From contig CACMIP010000002.1 in the NCBI GenBank assembly GCA_902613795.1, positions 17,466 to 81,465 on the forward strand: a stretch of 64,000 nucleotides of DNA, in the 5' to 3' direction. The stretch comes from an uncultured OCS116 cluster bacterium (GTDB lineage Bacteria; Pseudomonadota; Alphaproteobacteria; Rhizobiales; TMED25). The translations under genes and the position numbers were made by a program. Shown one piece after another: positions 29,785 through 39,308 of the stretch (the stretch's first letter is position 1; the number at the start of each line of letters is the position of its first letter). The notes beneath the pieces were generated by a model. The model was not told the DNA's origin. It did not search any database and was given only the letters and a program-made list of their open reading frames with translations.

Positions 29785-29861
29785 GGCGGAGTAGCTCAGT
29801 TGGTTAGAGCAGAGGAATCATAATCCTTGTGTCGGGGGTTCAAGTCCCTCCTCCGCTACCA
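29785..29861 (+). tRNA. tRNA-Met (CAT), elongator type
   Basis: A 77-base cloverleaf. The acceptor GGCGGAG pairs with CTCCGCT (first pair G-U), the D arm is GCTC...GAGC, the anticodon loop ATCATAA gives CAT, the T arm contains GGTTCAAGTCC, and CCA is encoded at the end. The acceptor and anticodon stems fit alphaproteobacterial elongator tRNA-Met better than tRNA-Ile(CAU), although both have a CAT anticodon. It marks the left edge of the catabolic region that follows. Confidence 0.93.
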
Positions 29862-29879
29862 AATTAATTATTTAAGTGA

Positions 29880-31082
29880 ATGTATTCAATACTAAAAGAT
29901 TTACGTGGAATAGAAAACGTTAAACCCTTATCCATTGTTAGTGCTGGACATGGAGTCACGCACTGGGTAAATGGAATATTCATTGTCTTACTACCATTTA
30001 TTGCGCAAGACCTGTCACTTACATACACAACCACTGGCAGCATGGTGACTATTTTTTTTATTGCAGCTGTTGCTGTAACAATCATAAGTGGTCCTGTTAT
30101 CGATATCTCAAAAAAATATATACTAGCGCAATTCTTATGTTTGATATCAGGAGCATTGGCGCTTTTATTAATGAGCGGTGCTACAAGTACTTTGATTCTG
30201 GCAACAGCAGCAGTTTTCATTGGTATCTGTGTTAGTGGGTGGCATACGCCCTCAATACCATATTTATCCCTTTTGTATAATAAAAATAGAGGCTTAGCCC
30301 TATCATTACACACAGTCGGTGCAAGTCTTGGAGATGGGATTGCGCCACCAATAGCAGGACTAATTATGCTGGTTCTGTCGTGGCAACAAACCTCCCTCTT
30401 ATTGGCTATGCCGGTTGCCTTCATGGCTTTTTATGTTTTGAGGTCACTGCCTCAAATAAGAGCTGATCAGGATACAGAAGATAATTCTACTGGCAAGTAT
30501 AACTATTGGGAAGGGCTCAAAGGTCTCTTATCAAACAAAGATATGCTTATATTATGTATACTTGCTGGATTGTGGTCAATGACACAAAATGGACTTGTTG
30601 TTTTCCTGCCTTTATATTTGGTAGGTGAAATGCAATCAAGTCCTGTACTAGTTGGATTTGCATTGTTTTCTATACAACTTGGCGCAGTTTTTGGAGGACC
30701 AATAGTCGGCACTTTATCTGATCGGGTGGGCAGAAGACCTGTGGTTATATACTCGTTAATAATTTCTGCAATAGTATTAATAATCATACCTCTGCTTGAA
30801 AATGTTTATTTATTTATACTGATGTCCTCCCTTGCCGGTTGTTCGCTCTATTCAATACGGCCAGTTATTCATAGCTGGACCATGGATATATCAGCAGGTC
30901 AAACCTCTGGTAGTGCGATTAGTATGTTATTTACCGCGCAGGCAGCCCTGACTGGCTTGATACCAATAATTGGAGGTTTAACTGCAGATATATTTGGGCT
31001 AAAATTAGTTTTTGTATTATTAACGCTAACAAGTATCTTAGCATTGATATTGTCATTTCTAATGCCAAAGAGAGCAATTTGA
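29880..31082 (+). CDS. MFS transporter, Fsr-like (paralogue A)
   Basis: A 400-residue twelve-helix carrier. The N-terminal SAGHGVTHWVNGIFIVLLPF resembles the fosmidomycin-resistance (Fsr) branch of MFS, and the central loop carries GTLSDRVGRRPVV, a clear MFS signature between helices 8 and 9. It closely matches the carrier at 31867-33096 (shared motifs GHG.THWVN, SLH..GASLGD, QNG..VF.PLYLV, LSD..GR, RPV...W..DI). The substrate is unknown. The aldolase follows after 12 bases, suggesting uptake or efflux of a related acid. Confidence 0.88.
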   Translation: MYSILKDLRGIENVKPLSIVSAGHGVTHWVNGIFIVLLPFIAQDLSLTYTTTGSMVTIFFIAAVAVTIISGPVIDISKKYILAQFLCLISGALALLLMSGATSTLILATAAVFIGICVSGWHTPSIPYLSLLYNKNRGLALSLHTVGASLGDGIAPPIAGLIMLVLSWQQTSLLLAMPVAFMAFYVLRSLPQIRADQDTEDNSTGKYNYWEGLKGLLSNKDMLILCILAGLWSMTQNGLVVFLPLYLVGEMQSSPVLVGFALFSIQLGAVFGGPIVGTLSDRVGRRPVVIYSLIISAIVLIIIPLLENVYLFILMSSLAGCSLYSIRPVIHSWTMDISAGQTSGSAISMLFTAQAALTGLIPIIGGLTADIFGLKLVFVLLTLTSILALILSFLMPKRAI

Positions 31083-31094
31083 GTTTAAATAATC

Positions 31095-31862
31095 ATGATC
31101 AATGAAACCAAAAATAAATTAGCGAATAATGAGCTCACACTTGGGGTTGGAATTGTACAGTCTAGAGTTGTTGAAGTTGTACCATTAATGAAAACAGCAG
31201 GTTTTGACTGGCTTTTTCTTGATCTGGAGCATGGCGCATTAACTACTGACACAGTTTCGCAAATGTCTGCAATGGCGCTAAAAACAGGTTTGACACCAAT
31301 TGTCAGAATACCAATTAATGGATATACAATGGTCTCGAGAATACTTGATAACGGTGCGATGGGTATTGTATTACCGCATGTTGAAACACCAGAAGAGGCA
31401 GCGAAATTAGTTGATATTGCAAAATTTCAACCAGAAGGATCTCGTGGCGTTGGCGGGGGTATCGTTCAATATGATTATCGCAGTGTTGATCTATCGGAAG
31501 CAACCCAAGAGTTAAACTCAGAAACAATGCTCATTGCTATGGTTGAAACCCCGGCCGCAATTGAGTCAATTGATGAGATAGCATCCGTTGATGGGATTGA
31601 TGTTATAATGATTGGTACAAATGATCTAGCAATGGCTAGTGGTTGTCCGCAGGATTTTGGAAATCCAAAAATACAAAAATTTTATGAAAAAACTGCATTG
31701 GCTTGTAAAAAATATAACAAATGGCTTGGCTCTGGGGGCGTAAAAGACGAAAAAGCGGCAAAGAATTATATAGAAATGGGAGCTAATTTCTTTCTTGCGG
31801 GACAGGATATTGGTTTCTTGCTGTCCGCTTCAAAAGATAGAGTTGACCGACTCAAAAGTTAA
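31095..31862 (+). CDS. HpcH/HpaI family aldolase
   Basis: A 255-residue class II aldolase of the HpcH/HpaI family, which cleaves 2-keto-3-deoxy sugar acids or related 4-hydroxy-2-keto acids to pyruvate and an aldehyde. Motifs are WLFLDLEHGALTTD, VRIPINGYTMVSRILDNGAMGIVLPHVETPEEA (in segments), the metal Glu in AMVETPAAIESID and Asp in IGTNDLAMASG. The catalytic Arg is in VRIP. It is sandwiched between two paralogous MFS carriers four and twelve bases away, so the three form an operon. The exact substrate is unknown. Confidence 0.9.
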   Translation: MINETKNKLANNELTLGVGIVQSRVVEVVPLMKTAGFDWLFLDLEHGALTTDTVSQMSAMALKTGLTPIVRIPINGYTMVSRILDNGAMGIVLPHVETPEEAAKLVDIAKFQPEGSRGVGGGIVQYDYRSVDLSEATQELNSETMLIAMVETPAAIESIDEIASVDGIDVIMIGTNDLAMASGCPQDFGNPKIQKFYEKTALACKKYNKWLGSGGVKDEKAAKNYIEMGANFFLAGQDIGFLLSASKDRVDRLKS

Positions 31863-31866
31863 AATA

Positions 31867-33096
31867 ATGGATATTGTAAAAAATATTTTAAAGCCACAAA
31901 TGCCATCAATTCTAGTCGCTGCTGGCCACGGTGGTACACATTGGGTTAATGCTGCAATATATATTCTGTTACCATATATTATTTTAGATCTTGGTCTAAG
32001 CTATACTCAGGCAGGTTTAATTATGACTGTATTTCACTTCTCTACTTTCTTTGCAAACGCAATAAGTGGACCGTTAGTGGATTTACGTGGGAAGGAAAAA
32101 TATTCAAACTTCCAAGCATATTCACTCTTGACTGGCGGAATAGCAATGGTGCTTATGAGCATGTCTTCAACGATATATTCACTATTTATTAGCGTCGCTA
32201 TGATAGGGGTTTGTATAAGTCTTTGGCATCCTGCGGCTATTACATATTTATCTGTAAATTATCCAGAAAATAGAGGTTTTGTTTTATCAATCCACAGCAT
32301 TGGGGCAAGCTTGGGTGATGCATTATCACCGCTGCTTGCTGCATTTTTTCTCACATATGTAACAATTAATGGAAGTAATTTATCTTGGAACACAACCTCA
32401 ATACTCTTATCTTTGCCACTTTTTATATTAGTGCTGATAATTATTTTCTTTTTGAACGATAAGAAAAATAGTAATCAAGAAATCAATGGCGAAAAAGATG
32501 ATAATTATTTTGCGGACTTGAAGCTTTTACTCGTGAATATTCAATTAATCCCATTATTTCTAGTTGCAGGAGTAAGGACCGTTACGCAAAATGGTGTACT
32601 TATTTTTATGCCCTTATATCTTGTTGCAAATGAAGGCGCCAGTGCTGCAGTTATTGGAGCTTCGTTGTTCTCAATGCAAATGGGTGGCTTAATTTCAGGA
32701 CCCATCGCTGGTTATTTATCGGACAAGCATGGAAGAAAAATTATTGCTATCTCTTCTCTCCTAGTTTCAGGAGCTTTGGTACCATTTTATCCACTAATTA
32801 GTAGCAATATATTAATTATATTATTATCAGCAGTAATTGGTTTTGCGATTTATGCTGGGCGGCCAGTTGTCCAAGGTTGGGCACTTGATATTGCACCCTC
32901 CAAAACTTCTGGTAGTGTTATAAGTCTTTTATTCATGATGCAGGTTGGTTCGGCAGCACTCTTTGCAATGATTGCAGGTATTATTGCGGATAGGTATGGT
33001 TTGGCGATAATTTTTATTATCTTATCTGCAGTATGCATAATTACATTAGTAATTGCCTCTCTCATACCATCATCAAAAACAATTAAAATTAGCTAA
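31867..33096 (+). CDS. MFS transporter, Fsr-like (paralogue B)
   Basis: A carrier of about 409 residues. The ATG at 31867 is chosen because it falls four bases after the aldolase stop; an upstream in-frame ATG at 31795 lies inside the aldolase. It has twelve helices with AAGHGGTHWVNAAIYILLPY at the start and GYLSDKHGRKIIA in the middle loop. It is clearly a paralogue of the carrier at 29880-31082, with the same order of motifs. Substrate unknown. Confidence 0.88.
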   Translation: MDIVKNILKPQMPSILVAAGHGGTHWVNAAIYILLPYIILDLGLSYTQAGLIMTVFHFSTFFANAISGPLVDLRGKEKYSNFQAYSLLTGGIAMVLMSMSSTIYSLFISVAMIGVCISLWHPAAITYLSVNYPENRGFVLSIHSIGASLGDALSPLLAAFFLTYVTINGSNLSWNTTSILLSLPLFILVLIIIFFLNDKKNSNQEINGEKDDNYFADLKLLLVNIQLIPLFLVAGVRTVTQNGVLIFMPLYLVANEGASAAVIGASLFSMQMGGLISGPIAGYLSDKHGRKIIAISSLLVSGALVPFYPLISSNILIILLSAVIGFAIYAGRPVVQGWALDIAPSKTSGSVISLLFMMQVGSAALFAMIAGIIADRYGLAIIFIILSAVCIITLVIASLIPSSKTIKIS

Positions 33097-33099
33097 TGT

Positions 33100-33516
33100 T
33101 TATATTGTGCGCGTATCTAAATCAACAATTTCAATCTTGTAGCCGTCAGGATCCTCGATAAAAGCTATATGGGTCGTACCATGTTTTACGGGGCCTGGTT
33201 TGCGTGGTATATTGACTCCTGCGGCCTCAAGCTTATCACAAATATCGTATATGCCTCTTACTCCTAAGGCAATATGCCCATATGCTGTCCCAATTTCATA
33301 GTCTTCATCCTGTTCCCAATTATATGTTAACTCTAAAACAGCGTGCGTATCTTCAGGTCCATAGCCAACAAACACATTAGTATATTTTGCTTCAGGGACT
33401 TCCCTTTTTCTGAGCAGTGTCATCCCCAAAAATTTAGTATAAAAATCAATTGATTTATCTAAATCCCTGACTCTAAGCATCGTATGTAACATCTGAAATT
33501 CCGTATTATCAACCAT
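33100..33516 (-). CDS. gloA: Lactoylglutathione lyase (glyoxalase I)
   Basis: Isomerises the methylglyoxal-glutathione adduct to S-lactoylglutathione. The 138 residues form two beta-alpha-beta-beta-beta modules with the metal ligands His in [13 protein letters not shown], Glu in [13 protein letters not shown], His in YGHIALGV and Glu in [10 protein letters not shown]. Length matches the family. It is on the opposite strand from the flanking catabolic genes and ends three bases from the MFS stop. It would detoxify aldehydes made nearby (inference). Confidence 0.93.
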   Translation of the reverse strand: MVDNTEFQMLHTMLRVRDLDKSIDFYTKFLGMTLLRKREVPEAKYTNVFVGYGPEDTHAVLELTYNWEQDEDYEIGTAYGHIALGVRGIYDICDKLEAAGVNIPRKPGPVKHGTTHIAFIEDPDGYKIEIVDLDTRTI

Positions 33517-33615
33517 TTAAACACCTCCAAAGAATTAAAAAATATTTTGATATCTTACTATTAATACATTAGCATTAAAACACTAATCATTTTTGAATAT
33601 ATTAAAAGGTAAATA

Positions 33616-34353
33616 GTGATGGATAATGCAATATGGGCAATTTGGTATGACTTAGAAGATAATAATGACCAAGAATACTTCGATTGGATACACAATGATT
33701 ATCTTCCTTTCATTCAATCAAAAACCGGTTGCTTGTGGGCTGCGCATTATAAAGCTGGGGCAAATGAAGGAACTGGAATGAAAGCAATAAGAGATAATTT
33801 ACCAAGAGCAAATGATGATATTGGCCAAGGATCACAATATATACAGCTGATTGGTGCTGCATCTATTGCTACACTTACAGGAAATGAAAAGTTTGTAAAT
33901 AACAGAGGTATTTCTCATCCGGCCCAACTAAAAAAACGTAAAGGTATGCGCGAATGTTTATTTCAAGTTGTATCAAGAGTGGATGGCCCTGAAACTAATC
34001 TAAAAACACCAGGAACAACACCAGGACCTGTGATACAAATGGGAAGTTTTCGAACAAAAACTATTGATGATGAGTTTGATGTTTGTTCATGGTATACACA
34101 ACACAGACTTCCTGCGATTGCAAGGCTTTCCGGATGTATAGCTGCTAGGACAATGCTTTGTGCCGCAGGATGGGCCAAATTCTCAGTTTTATATGAGTTT
34201 ACTTCTTTGGAAGATCGAAGAAAGAATTTTGAAGAAAAACATGAAGCTATGGGTTTAACTGATGATAAATGGACACACAAGATTCATAATTATACCGTTC
34301 ATGCGCCAGGATCACCATCTGTGGCAGAGAGATTGTGGCCTCCGGTCTCATAA
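33616..34353 (+). CDS. Unrecognised protein with an internal duplication
   Basis: A 245-residue soluble protein with no signal peptide or membrane helix. I do not recognise the family. It carries an internal repeat. DWIHNDYLPFIQSKTGC (residues 23-39) and SWYTQHRLPAIARLSGC (158-174) share Trp, Leu-Pro, Ile and Gly-Cys at identical spacing (W-x5-LP-x-I-x3-[TS]GC). The segments around them look like beta-alpha-beta elements, suggesting two fused ferredoxin-like (dimeric alpha/beta barrel) domains. The GMC oxidoreductase follows after 16 bases, so the two are probably one operon and one function. Confidence 0.8.
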   Translation: MMDNAIWAIWYDLEDNNDQEYFDWIHNDYLPFIQSKTGCLWAAHYKAGANEGTGMKAIRDNLPRANDDIGQGSQYIQLIGAASIATLTGNEKFVNNRGISHPAQLKKRKGMRECLFQVVSRVDGPETNLKTPGTTPGPVIQMGSFRTKTIDDEFDVCSWYTQHRLPAIARLSGCIAARTMLCAAGWAKFSVLYEFTSLEDRRKNFEEKHEAMGLTDDKWTHKIHNYTVHAPGSPSVAERLWPPVS

Positions 34354-34369
34354 TTGGGAGTTCAGGAAA

Positions 34370-36073
34370 ATGTTTGATTATATAATTGTTGGGGGAGGAT
34401 CAGCTGGTTCAGTCCTTGCAAATAGGCTAACCTCTAATTCAAAAAATAAAGTTTTATTATGTGAAGCTGGTCCTGACACTCCACCAGGAAAGGTTCCAGA
34501 ACAAATTTTAGATACATATCCTGGTTATGCCTATCTTGATAAAAGATTTCATTGGACAGAGCTGAAGGTTAGTACCGAAGTTAAGTCTCATAACATGAAG
34601 GATGAAGATCAAATTCCACTCAGGAAATATGAACAAGCAAGGGTACTTGGAGGTGGCTCGTCTATAAACGGTTTAGTTGCGAATAGGGGCGCGCCAAACG
34701 ATTACAGCATTTGGGAGGAAAGAGGAGCAAAAGGTTGGTCATGGGATGACGTACTCCCATATTTCAAGAAAGTAGAAAAGGATACAGATTTTCAAGGTCC
34801 ATTTCATGGTAATGATGGAAATATACCTGTCAGCCGAATTTTTCCTGATATCTGGAATGGTCATGCTAAAGCATCTGCATCTGCATTTGAAGAGGCAGGA
34901 TTCAAATACCTTGAAGATCAAAATGGAAAGTTTGAGGATGGCTATTTTCCTGTAACTGGCTCATTCATATACGAGAGAAGGGTTTCAGCAGCAATGGGCT
35001 ATCTGACACAAGGTATCCGAAATCGCAAGAATCTAACAATAATGACCGAGTCATTCGTTAAAGAAATTCTTTTTGATGGAAAAAAATGTATCGGTGTAAT
35101 GGTCAGAATTGAAGGCAAAGATAAGAAATTTTTTGCAAAAGAAATAATATTAAGTTCAGGTGCAATTCATTCCCCAGCCCATTTGATGAGGGCAGGAATT
35201 GGCCCCGCAATGGACCTCAAAGATAAGGGCATAAATGTACTAAAGAATCTTGGTGGTGTCGGACAGAGGCTAATGGATCATCCGTCAATTAATATTGCCT
35301 CATTTATAAAACCTGAGGCACGAATTAATGAATATTCAAGACGACATCTTCTTGTTGGCATGCGTTATTCATCTGGCCTTAAGAATATTCCAAAAGGTGA
35401 CATGTACGTAGCGGTGTGTTCAAAGACGGCTTGGCATTCAATTGGTGATCAATTAGCGGCATTTATTTTATTTGTAAATAGAACCTACTCTGAGACAGGT
35501 CAAGTAAGATTGAGTACCACAGATCCGAACGATGAGCCAATTGTTGAGTTTAATTTACTTTCCGACGAGAGGGATCTCATTCGTCTGATGGAAGGCTTTC
35601 GTAAAATGGTTTTAATCCAACAAACTGAGTCATTTCAGAGGATCTCCAAAGAGGTCTTTGCTGCAGTTTATGGTGATAAGGTGAGGCAGGTTGGAAAGGT
35701 TAATTTACAAAATAAATTACTCACAAAGGTCTTCTCAAAAATGCTTGATGGGCCGGATGCGTTGAGGAGGTATTTGCTGAATAAATTTGTTATCGAAGCC
35801 CCTGAATTATCAATACTGATGTCAGATGACGAAGTTTTATCAGATTTTATTAAAAAATCAACCGTTGGTGTGTGGCATGCATCATGCACCTGTAGAATGG
35901 GTGTCAAAACTGATAAAATGGCTGTTACTGATAATGAGGGTCGAGTGCATGGAATAGATGGTTTGAGGGTTGTTGATGCATCAATTTTTCCTATCGTACC
36001 ATGCGCAAACCTAAATTTCCCAACCCTTATGACTGCAGAAAAGATTTCAGAAAAGATACTTGCCTCAAATTAA
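34370..36073 (+). CDS. GMC-family FAD-dependent oxidoreductase
   Basis: Oxidises a primary alcohol to an aldehyde using FAD. About 567 residues. The dinucleotide-binding motif FDYIIVGGGSAGSVLANRL is at the N-terminus; ARVLGGGSSINGLVANRG is GMC signature 1, SSGAIHSPAHLMRAGIGP is signature 2, and the C-terminal active site is VWHASCTCRMG plus LRVVDASIFPIVPCANLNFP. The ATG at 34370 is preceded by GGAG; a longer frame from 34262 would overlap the previous gene. The substrate is unknown; choline and polyethylene-glycol dehydrogenases are relatives. Confidence 0.9.
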   Translation: MFDYIIVGGGSAGSVLANRLTSNSKNKVLLCEAGPDTPPGKVPEQILDTYPGYAYLDKRFHWTELKVSTEVKSHNMKDEDQIPLRKYEQARVLGGGSSINGLVANRGAPNDYSIWEERGAKGWSWDDVLPYFKKVEKDTDFQGPFHGNDGNIPVSRIFPDIWNGHAKASASAFEEAGFKYLEDQNGKFEDGYFPVTGSFIYERRVSAAMGYLTQGIRNRKNLTIMTESFVKEILFDGKKCIGVMVRIEGKDKKFFAKEIILSSGAIHSPAHLMRAGIGPAMDLKDKGINVLKNLGGVGQRLMDHPSINIASFIKPEARINEYSRRHLLVGMRYSSGLKNIPKGDMYVAVCSKTAWHSIGDQLAAFILFVNRTYSETGQVRLSTTDPNDEPIVEFNLLSDERDLIRLMEGFRKMVLIQQTESFQRISKEVFAAVYGDKVRQVGKVNLQNKLLTKVFSKMLDGPDALRRYLLNKFVIEAPELSILMSDDEVLSDFIKKSTVGVWHASCTCRMGVKTDKMAVTDNEGRVHGIDGLRVVDASIFPIVPCANLNFPTLMTAEKISEKILASN

Positions 36074-36074
36074 T

Positions 36075-37205
36075 TCATGATAGTTTTTCAGAGAGCCATT
36101 CAAACGAAGCGGCAGCCCAATGATCCTGATACTTGAATGCGCAATGCCCAGCATCTGGGTAAATGCGAGCCTCTCTTCCATGAGGTGGGCCGTTCTCCAA
36201 CATAAAGTAGATATTTCCAATAGGCGCAAGATGGTCTTTTTTACCATTAATTAGAAGCATTGGCTGATTTATCTTATCAAGTATACCAAGACTACTCAAT
36301 GACCATTTTTCAAATAACATCTGCTCTTTTTCTACGGTCCAAGGTGGAAAAGATGGGGGGTCTCCTTTCTGCCCAAAGACATGCTGTGCTCGATCATTCC
36401 GTGCTTTTACAAAATTATTCATTTCCTCTTCTGTCATCTTGTAACCGAAGGGATGCCCTGCATTTGCAACTATAGCTTTGACCATATCGGGATAGGATCC
36501 TGCGAGTTGTACGACAGAATAGCCTCCTCTGCTTATACCAAAGGCGCCTATCTTATTTTCATCAACTTCAGGTCTACCTGCAAGGTAATCGATAGCCGCC
36601 ATCCAAGCTGATACTGACTCTGGCTCCCATGGAAATGGATTTTCTCCTGTGGCGGGCCCATCCATGACAAGCGATGCTAGACCATTATCAATGGCATGCT
36701 GTGAAGCCCAACCTCTATCCTCCTTAAACATGTCAGCTCCACACATGATGAGAACTGCAGCAGTTTTTTCAGCCCCTTTTGGGCACCTGTAATGACATGT
36801 TATTTCCTTGTCACCACAACGGACTTTAACTATTTCAACTTTGGGCTCAAGTAGCTCGCATGCTTTTCTGTAAACCCTTGAGCATTCAGCGCTAATTTTT
36901 TTTTTATTCTCGGTAATCTCACCTGGATATCTTGCAATAGATAGGTACGTCTTTGCTAGCATAAACTCATTATATGCTTTCTGTTGGTTGTTTTCCTTGA
37001 TGAATTCGTCACCCTTCTTTTCATGTGCACCAGCAACTTTACTCCATATTGGTATCCAAGACTCTTCAGTCGTACTCTTTATCTTACTAACCGCGGACAC
37101 AAGTTCGTCTACATCAGTTAGCATAGGCATCCACCTTCTGTAGAACCCTCCATACTCGACAGCATATGGATTCTCTCCTGCGCTAAATTTAATTTGATCT
37201 CCCAT
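36075..37205 (-). CDS. Alpha/beta hydrolase, FrsA/dienelactone-hydrolase-like
   Basis: A 376-residue enzyme with an N-terminal helical cap (to about residue 125) and an alpha/beta-hydrolase core. The nucleophile serine is in GAFGISRGGYSVVQL, the acid in LINGKKDHLAPIG and the histidine in PDAGHCAFKYQDH. The architecture resembles the FrsA/2,6-dihydropseudooxynicotine-hydrolase group, which acts on carbon-carbon or ester bonds of small acids. Substrate unknown. It faces the GMC gene tail to tail (one-base gap) and is divergent from the dehydrogenase at 37300. Confidence 0.85.
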   Translation of the reverse strand: MGDQIKFSAGENPYAVEYGGFYRRWMPMLTDVDELVSAVSKIKSTTEESWIPIWSKVAGAHEKKGDEFIKENNQQKAYNEFMLAKTYLSIARYPGEITENKKKISAECSRVYRKACELLEPKVEIVKVRCGDKEITCHYRCPKGAEKTAAVLIMCGADMFKEDRGWASQHAIDNGLASLVMDGPATGENPFPWEPESVSAWMAAIDYLAGRPEVDENKIGAFGISRGGYSVVQLAGSYPDMVKAIVANAGHPFGYKMTEEEMNNFVKARNDRAQHVFGQKGDPPSFPPWTVEKEQMLFEKWSLSSLGILDKINQPMLLINGKKDHLAPIGNIYFMLENGPPHGREARIYPDAGHCAFKYQDHWAAASFEWLSEKLS

Positions 37206-37299
37206 TTACAAAGCCTATTGTGTATATATAATTAAATATATATTTATTTAACAAAAAAATAAATGTACAAAATAAAGAAATACAGGGGATTTATTCATC

Positions 37300-38295
37300 A
37301 TGAGAGCAGCGGTAATTGGTCTAGGTTGGTGGGGTAAACAAATAATAAAATGCCTCAATCAGAGCAAAAAAATTGATATAACGCATGCTTTTGATCCTCA
37401 AATAAGTAAGGATGACCCAGTTTTTTCCGAATTCTCAGTTGACCCGAGTTTAAATTTTGACGCAATAATAGAAAGTCCATCTATTGATGCTGTCATTTTG
37501 GCAACACCAAATCAATTTCATGAAGAGCAAGTAATCTCTGCGGCAAACAGAGGAAAGCAGGTATTTTGTGAAAAACCAGTTGCCTTAAAATATGAGAGCA
37601 TTAAGAGAATGGCTTCCGCTTGCAAAAAAAATGGTATTATTCTTGGTGTCGGCCATGAGCGACGATGGGAGCCCGCAATGGTCAAGCTCAGAGACATGCT
37701 TGATGAAGGTATGCTTGGAGAAATCTTGCATATGGAGACAAATTTTAGTCACGATATTTTTATGAAGCTTGACAGGGATAACTGGAGGTTGGACCCAAAA
37801 TCTGCTCCAGCCGGTGGAATGACCGCTCTTGGGATACATTTATCCGATTTTTTTGTGTCTTTCCTGGGATCGGCAAAGACTGTTTATGCAAAAACTGGTT
37901 CAATAGTCTTGGAGCATCCAAAAAAAGATACATTATCGGTGAATATAAGGTTTAAAAATAATGTCACTGCGTCACTCGCTGTCATGATATCGACTCCATT
38001 TTATGGTCGGTTTACTGTGTTTGGTGAAAAAGGTTGGGTAGAAATCAGGGAAGTATCAAATGTTGATTTTGACGATCCAGCTGAATTTATCTATTGCGAT
38101 AAACATGGCAAAAGAGTGGTTGAAGAACACCCGGTTGTAAATACCGTTAAATTGAATTTCGAAGAATGGGCAGACGCGGTTGCAGGTCGTTCCACATATC
38201 GTATAAATATAGATGAAGTAGTATCAAATGTTCAAATATTAGAGTCTATAATTAATTCTGCTGAAAAAAATGAAATTATTAAAATAGCAAATTAA
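37300..38295 (+). CDS. Gfo/Idh/MocA family dehydrogenase
   Basis: A 331-residue NAD(P)-dependent oxidoreductase acting on sugars, inositols or related polyols. The N-terminal Rossmann motif is AVIGLGWWGKQI, the family's catalytic lysine is in VFCEKPVALKY (near residue 94), and GHERRWEPAMVKLRDML and GGMTALGIHLSDFF (substrate-side His) follow. It leads a tight run with E1-alpha, E1-beta and a lipoyl domain (gaps of 8, 3 and 2 bases). An AGGGG ribosome site precedes the ATG. Confidence 0.9.
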   Translation: MRAAVIGLGWWGKQIIKCLNQSKKIDITHAFDPQISKDDPVFSEFSVDPSLNFDAIIESPSIDAVILATPNQFHEEQVISAANRGKQVFCEKPVALKYESIKRMASACKKNGIILGVGHERRWEPAMVKLRDMLDEGMLGEILHMETNFSHDIFMKLDRDNWRLDPKSAPAGGMTALGIHLSDFFVSFLGSAKTVYAKTGSIVLEHPKKDTLSVNIRFKNNVTASLAVMISTPFYGRFTVFGEKGWVEIREVSNVDFDDPAEFIYCDKHGKRVVEEHPVVNTVKLNFEEWADAVAGRSTYRINIDEVVSNVQILESIINSAEKNEIIKIAN

Positions 38296-38303
38296 TTGAT
38301 GAA

Positions 38304-39305
38304 ATGATGTCCATCAAGAATTACGTAAATAATCTGTCTGATGAAGACCTAAAAAGAATATATAAAAAAATGCTCATGATTAGGAAGTGTGAAGAGCATT
38401 TGGGAGAGGCCACAAAAAATGGAGCCTTTCCAGGTGCCGTTCATCTTTATATTGGTCAAGAGGCAATTGCGGTACCTTTGTGTGATCAGTTGAATGACTC
38501 TGATTGGATATCGAGTACACACAGGGGCCATGGACATTTCATCGCAAAAGGTGGAGACGTTAAAAAAATGATGGCTGAAATTTACGGAAAGTCGACGGGA
38601 ATATGTGGGGGTAAAGGTGGCTCCATGCATGTTGCTGATTTCAAAAAGGGAATAATTGGAGCAAATGGTGTTGTTGCAGGCGGTATGGGATTAGCTGTAG
38701 GTGCAGCCCTGGCATCTAAAATGGATGGTAACGGAGCCGTTTCAATAATTTTTTTTGGGGATGGTGCAGCAAACCAGGGCGTTTTAATGGAGGCCATGAA
38801 TATATGTTCATTGTGGAACTTACCAATGATATTTATGTGTGAAAATAACCAATATTCAGAGTTTACTCACACATCGGAGGTAACATCTGGAAAGATTATT
38901 GATAGGGCTGAACCTTTTGGTATTCCAAAATATGAAGTTGATGGAAATAACGCTGTTGATGTTTGGCAAGCTGCTTATCAGGCAGTTCAGAGGGGGCGAA
39001 ATGATGAAGGCCCATCATTCATTGAAGCGCATACATACAGGCAACGTGGGCATGTTGAATTTGAATATACATTTTTGTCGCGAACTTACCGAGATCAGAA
39101 CGAGGTTGAGTTATGGAAAACAAATGAAAAAGACCCAATATTGAGGCTTGAGTCATACTTTATAGAACATAATAAATATTCTGGAGATGATATTGAAAAA
39201 ATTCAGAAGGAGGTTCAGGACGAAGTTGATGATGCAGTAAAATTTGCAATTGAAAGCCCAGAGCCAGATATTTCCAGTGCCATGGTGCATATGATAGAGA
39301 GATAA
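38304..39305 (+). CDS. TPP-dependent 2-oxoacid/acetoin dehydrogenase, E1 alpha
   Basis: Alpha subunit of a thiamine-dependent E1 component. The 333 residues include SSTHRGHGHFIAKGGDVKKM, IVGANGVVAGG-type loops (GIIGANGVVAGGMGLAVGAA) and the TPP motif FFGDGAANQGVLMEAMNICSLWNLPMIFMCENN. The HTYRQRGHVEFE stretch is typical of the acetoin dehydrogenase (AcoA) branch. It would decarboxylate a 2-oxo acid or cleave acetoin and pass the acyl group to a lipoyl arm. The substrate is not decided by sequence. Confidence 0.92.
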   Translation: MMSIKNYVNNLSDEDLKRIYKKMLMIRKCEEHLGEATKNGAFPGAVHLYIGQEAIAVPLCDQLNDSDWISSTHRGHGHFIAKGGDVKKMMAEIYGKSTGICGGKGGSMHVADFKKGIIGANGVVAGGMGLAVGAALASKMDGNGAVSIIFFGDGAANQGVLMEAMNICSLWNLPMIFMCENNQYSEFTHTSEVTSGKIIDRAEPFGIPKYEVDGNNAVDVWQAAYQAVQRGRNDEGPSFIEAHTYRQRGHVEFEYTFLSRTYRDQNEVELWKTNEKDPILRLESYFIEHNKYSGDDIEKIQKEVQDEVDDAVKFAIESPEPDISSAMVHMIER

Positions 39306-39308
39306 GCA

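Noticed and set aside
29830..29861. Phage-type attachment duplication of the tRNA-Met 3' end
   Set aside because: I looked for a second copy of the T-arm and acceptor sequence downstream to 46 kb by eye and found none, and there is no integrase.
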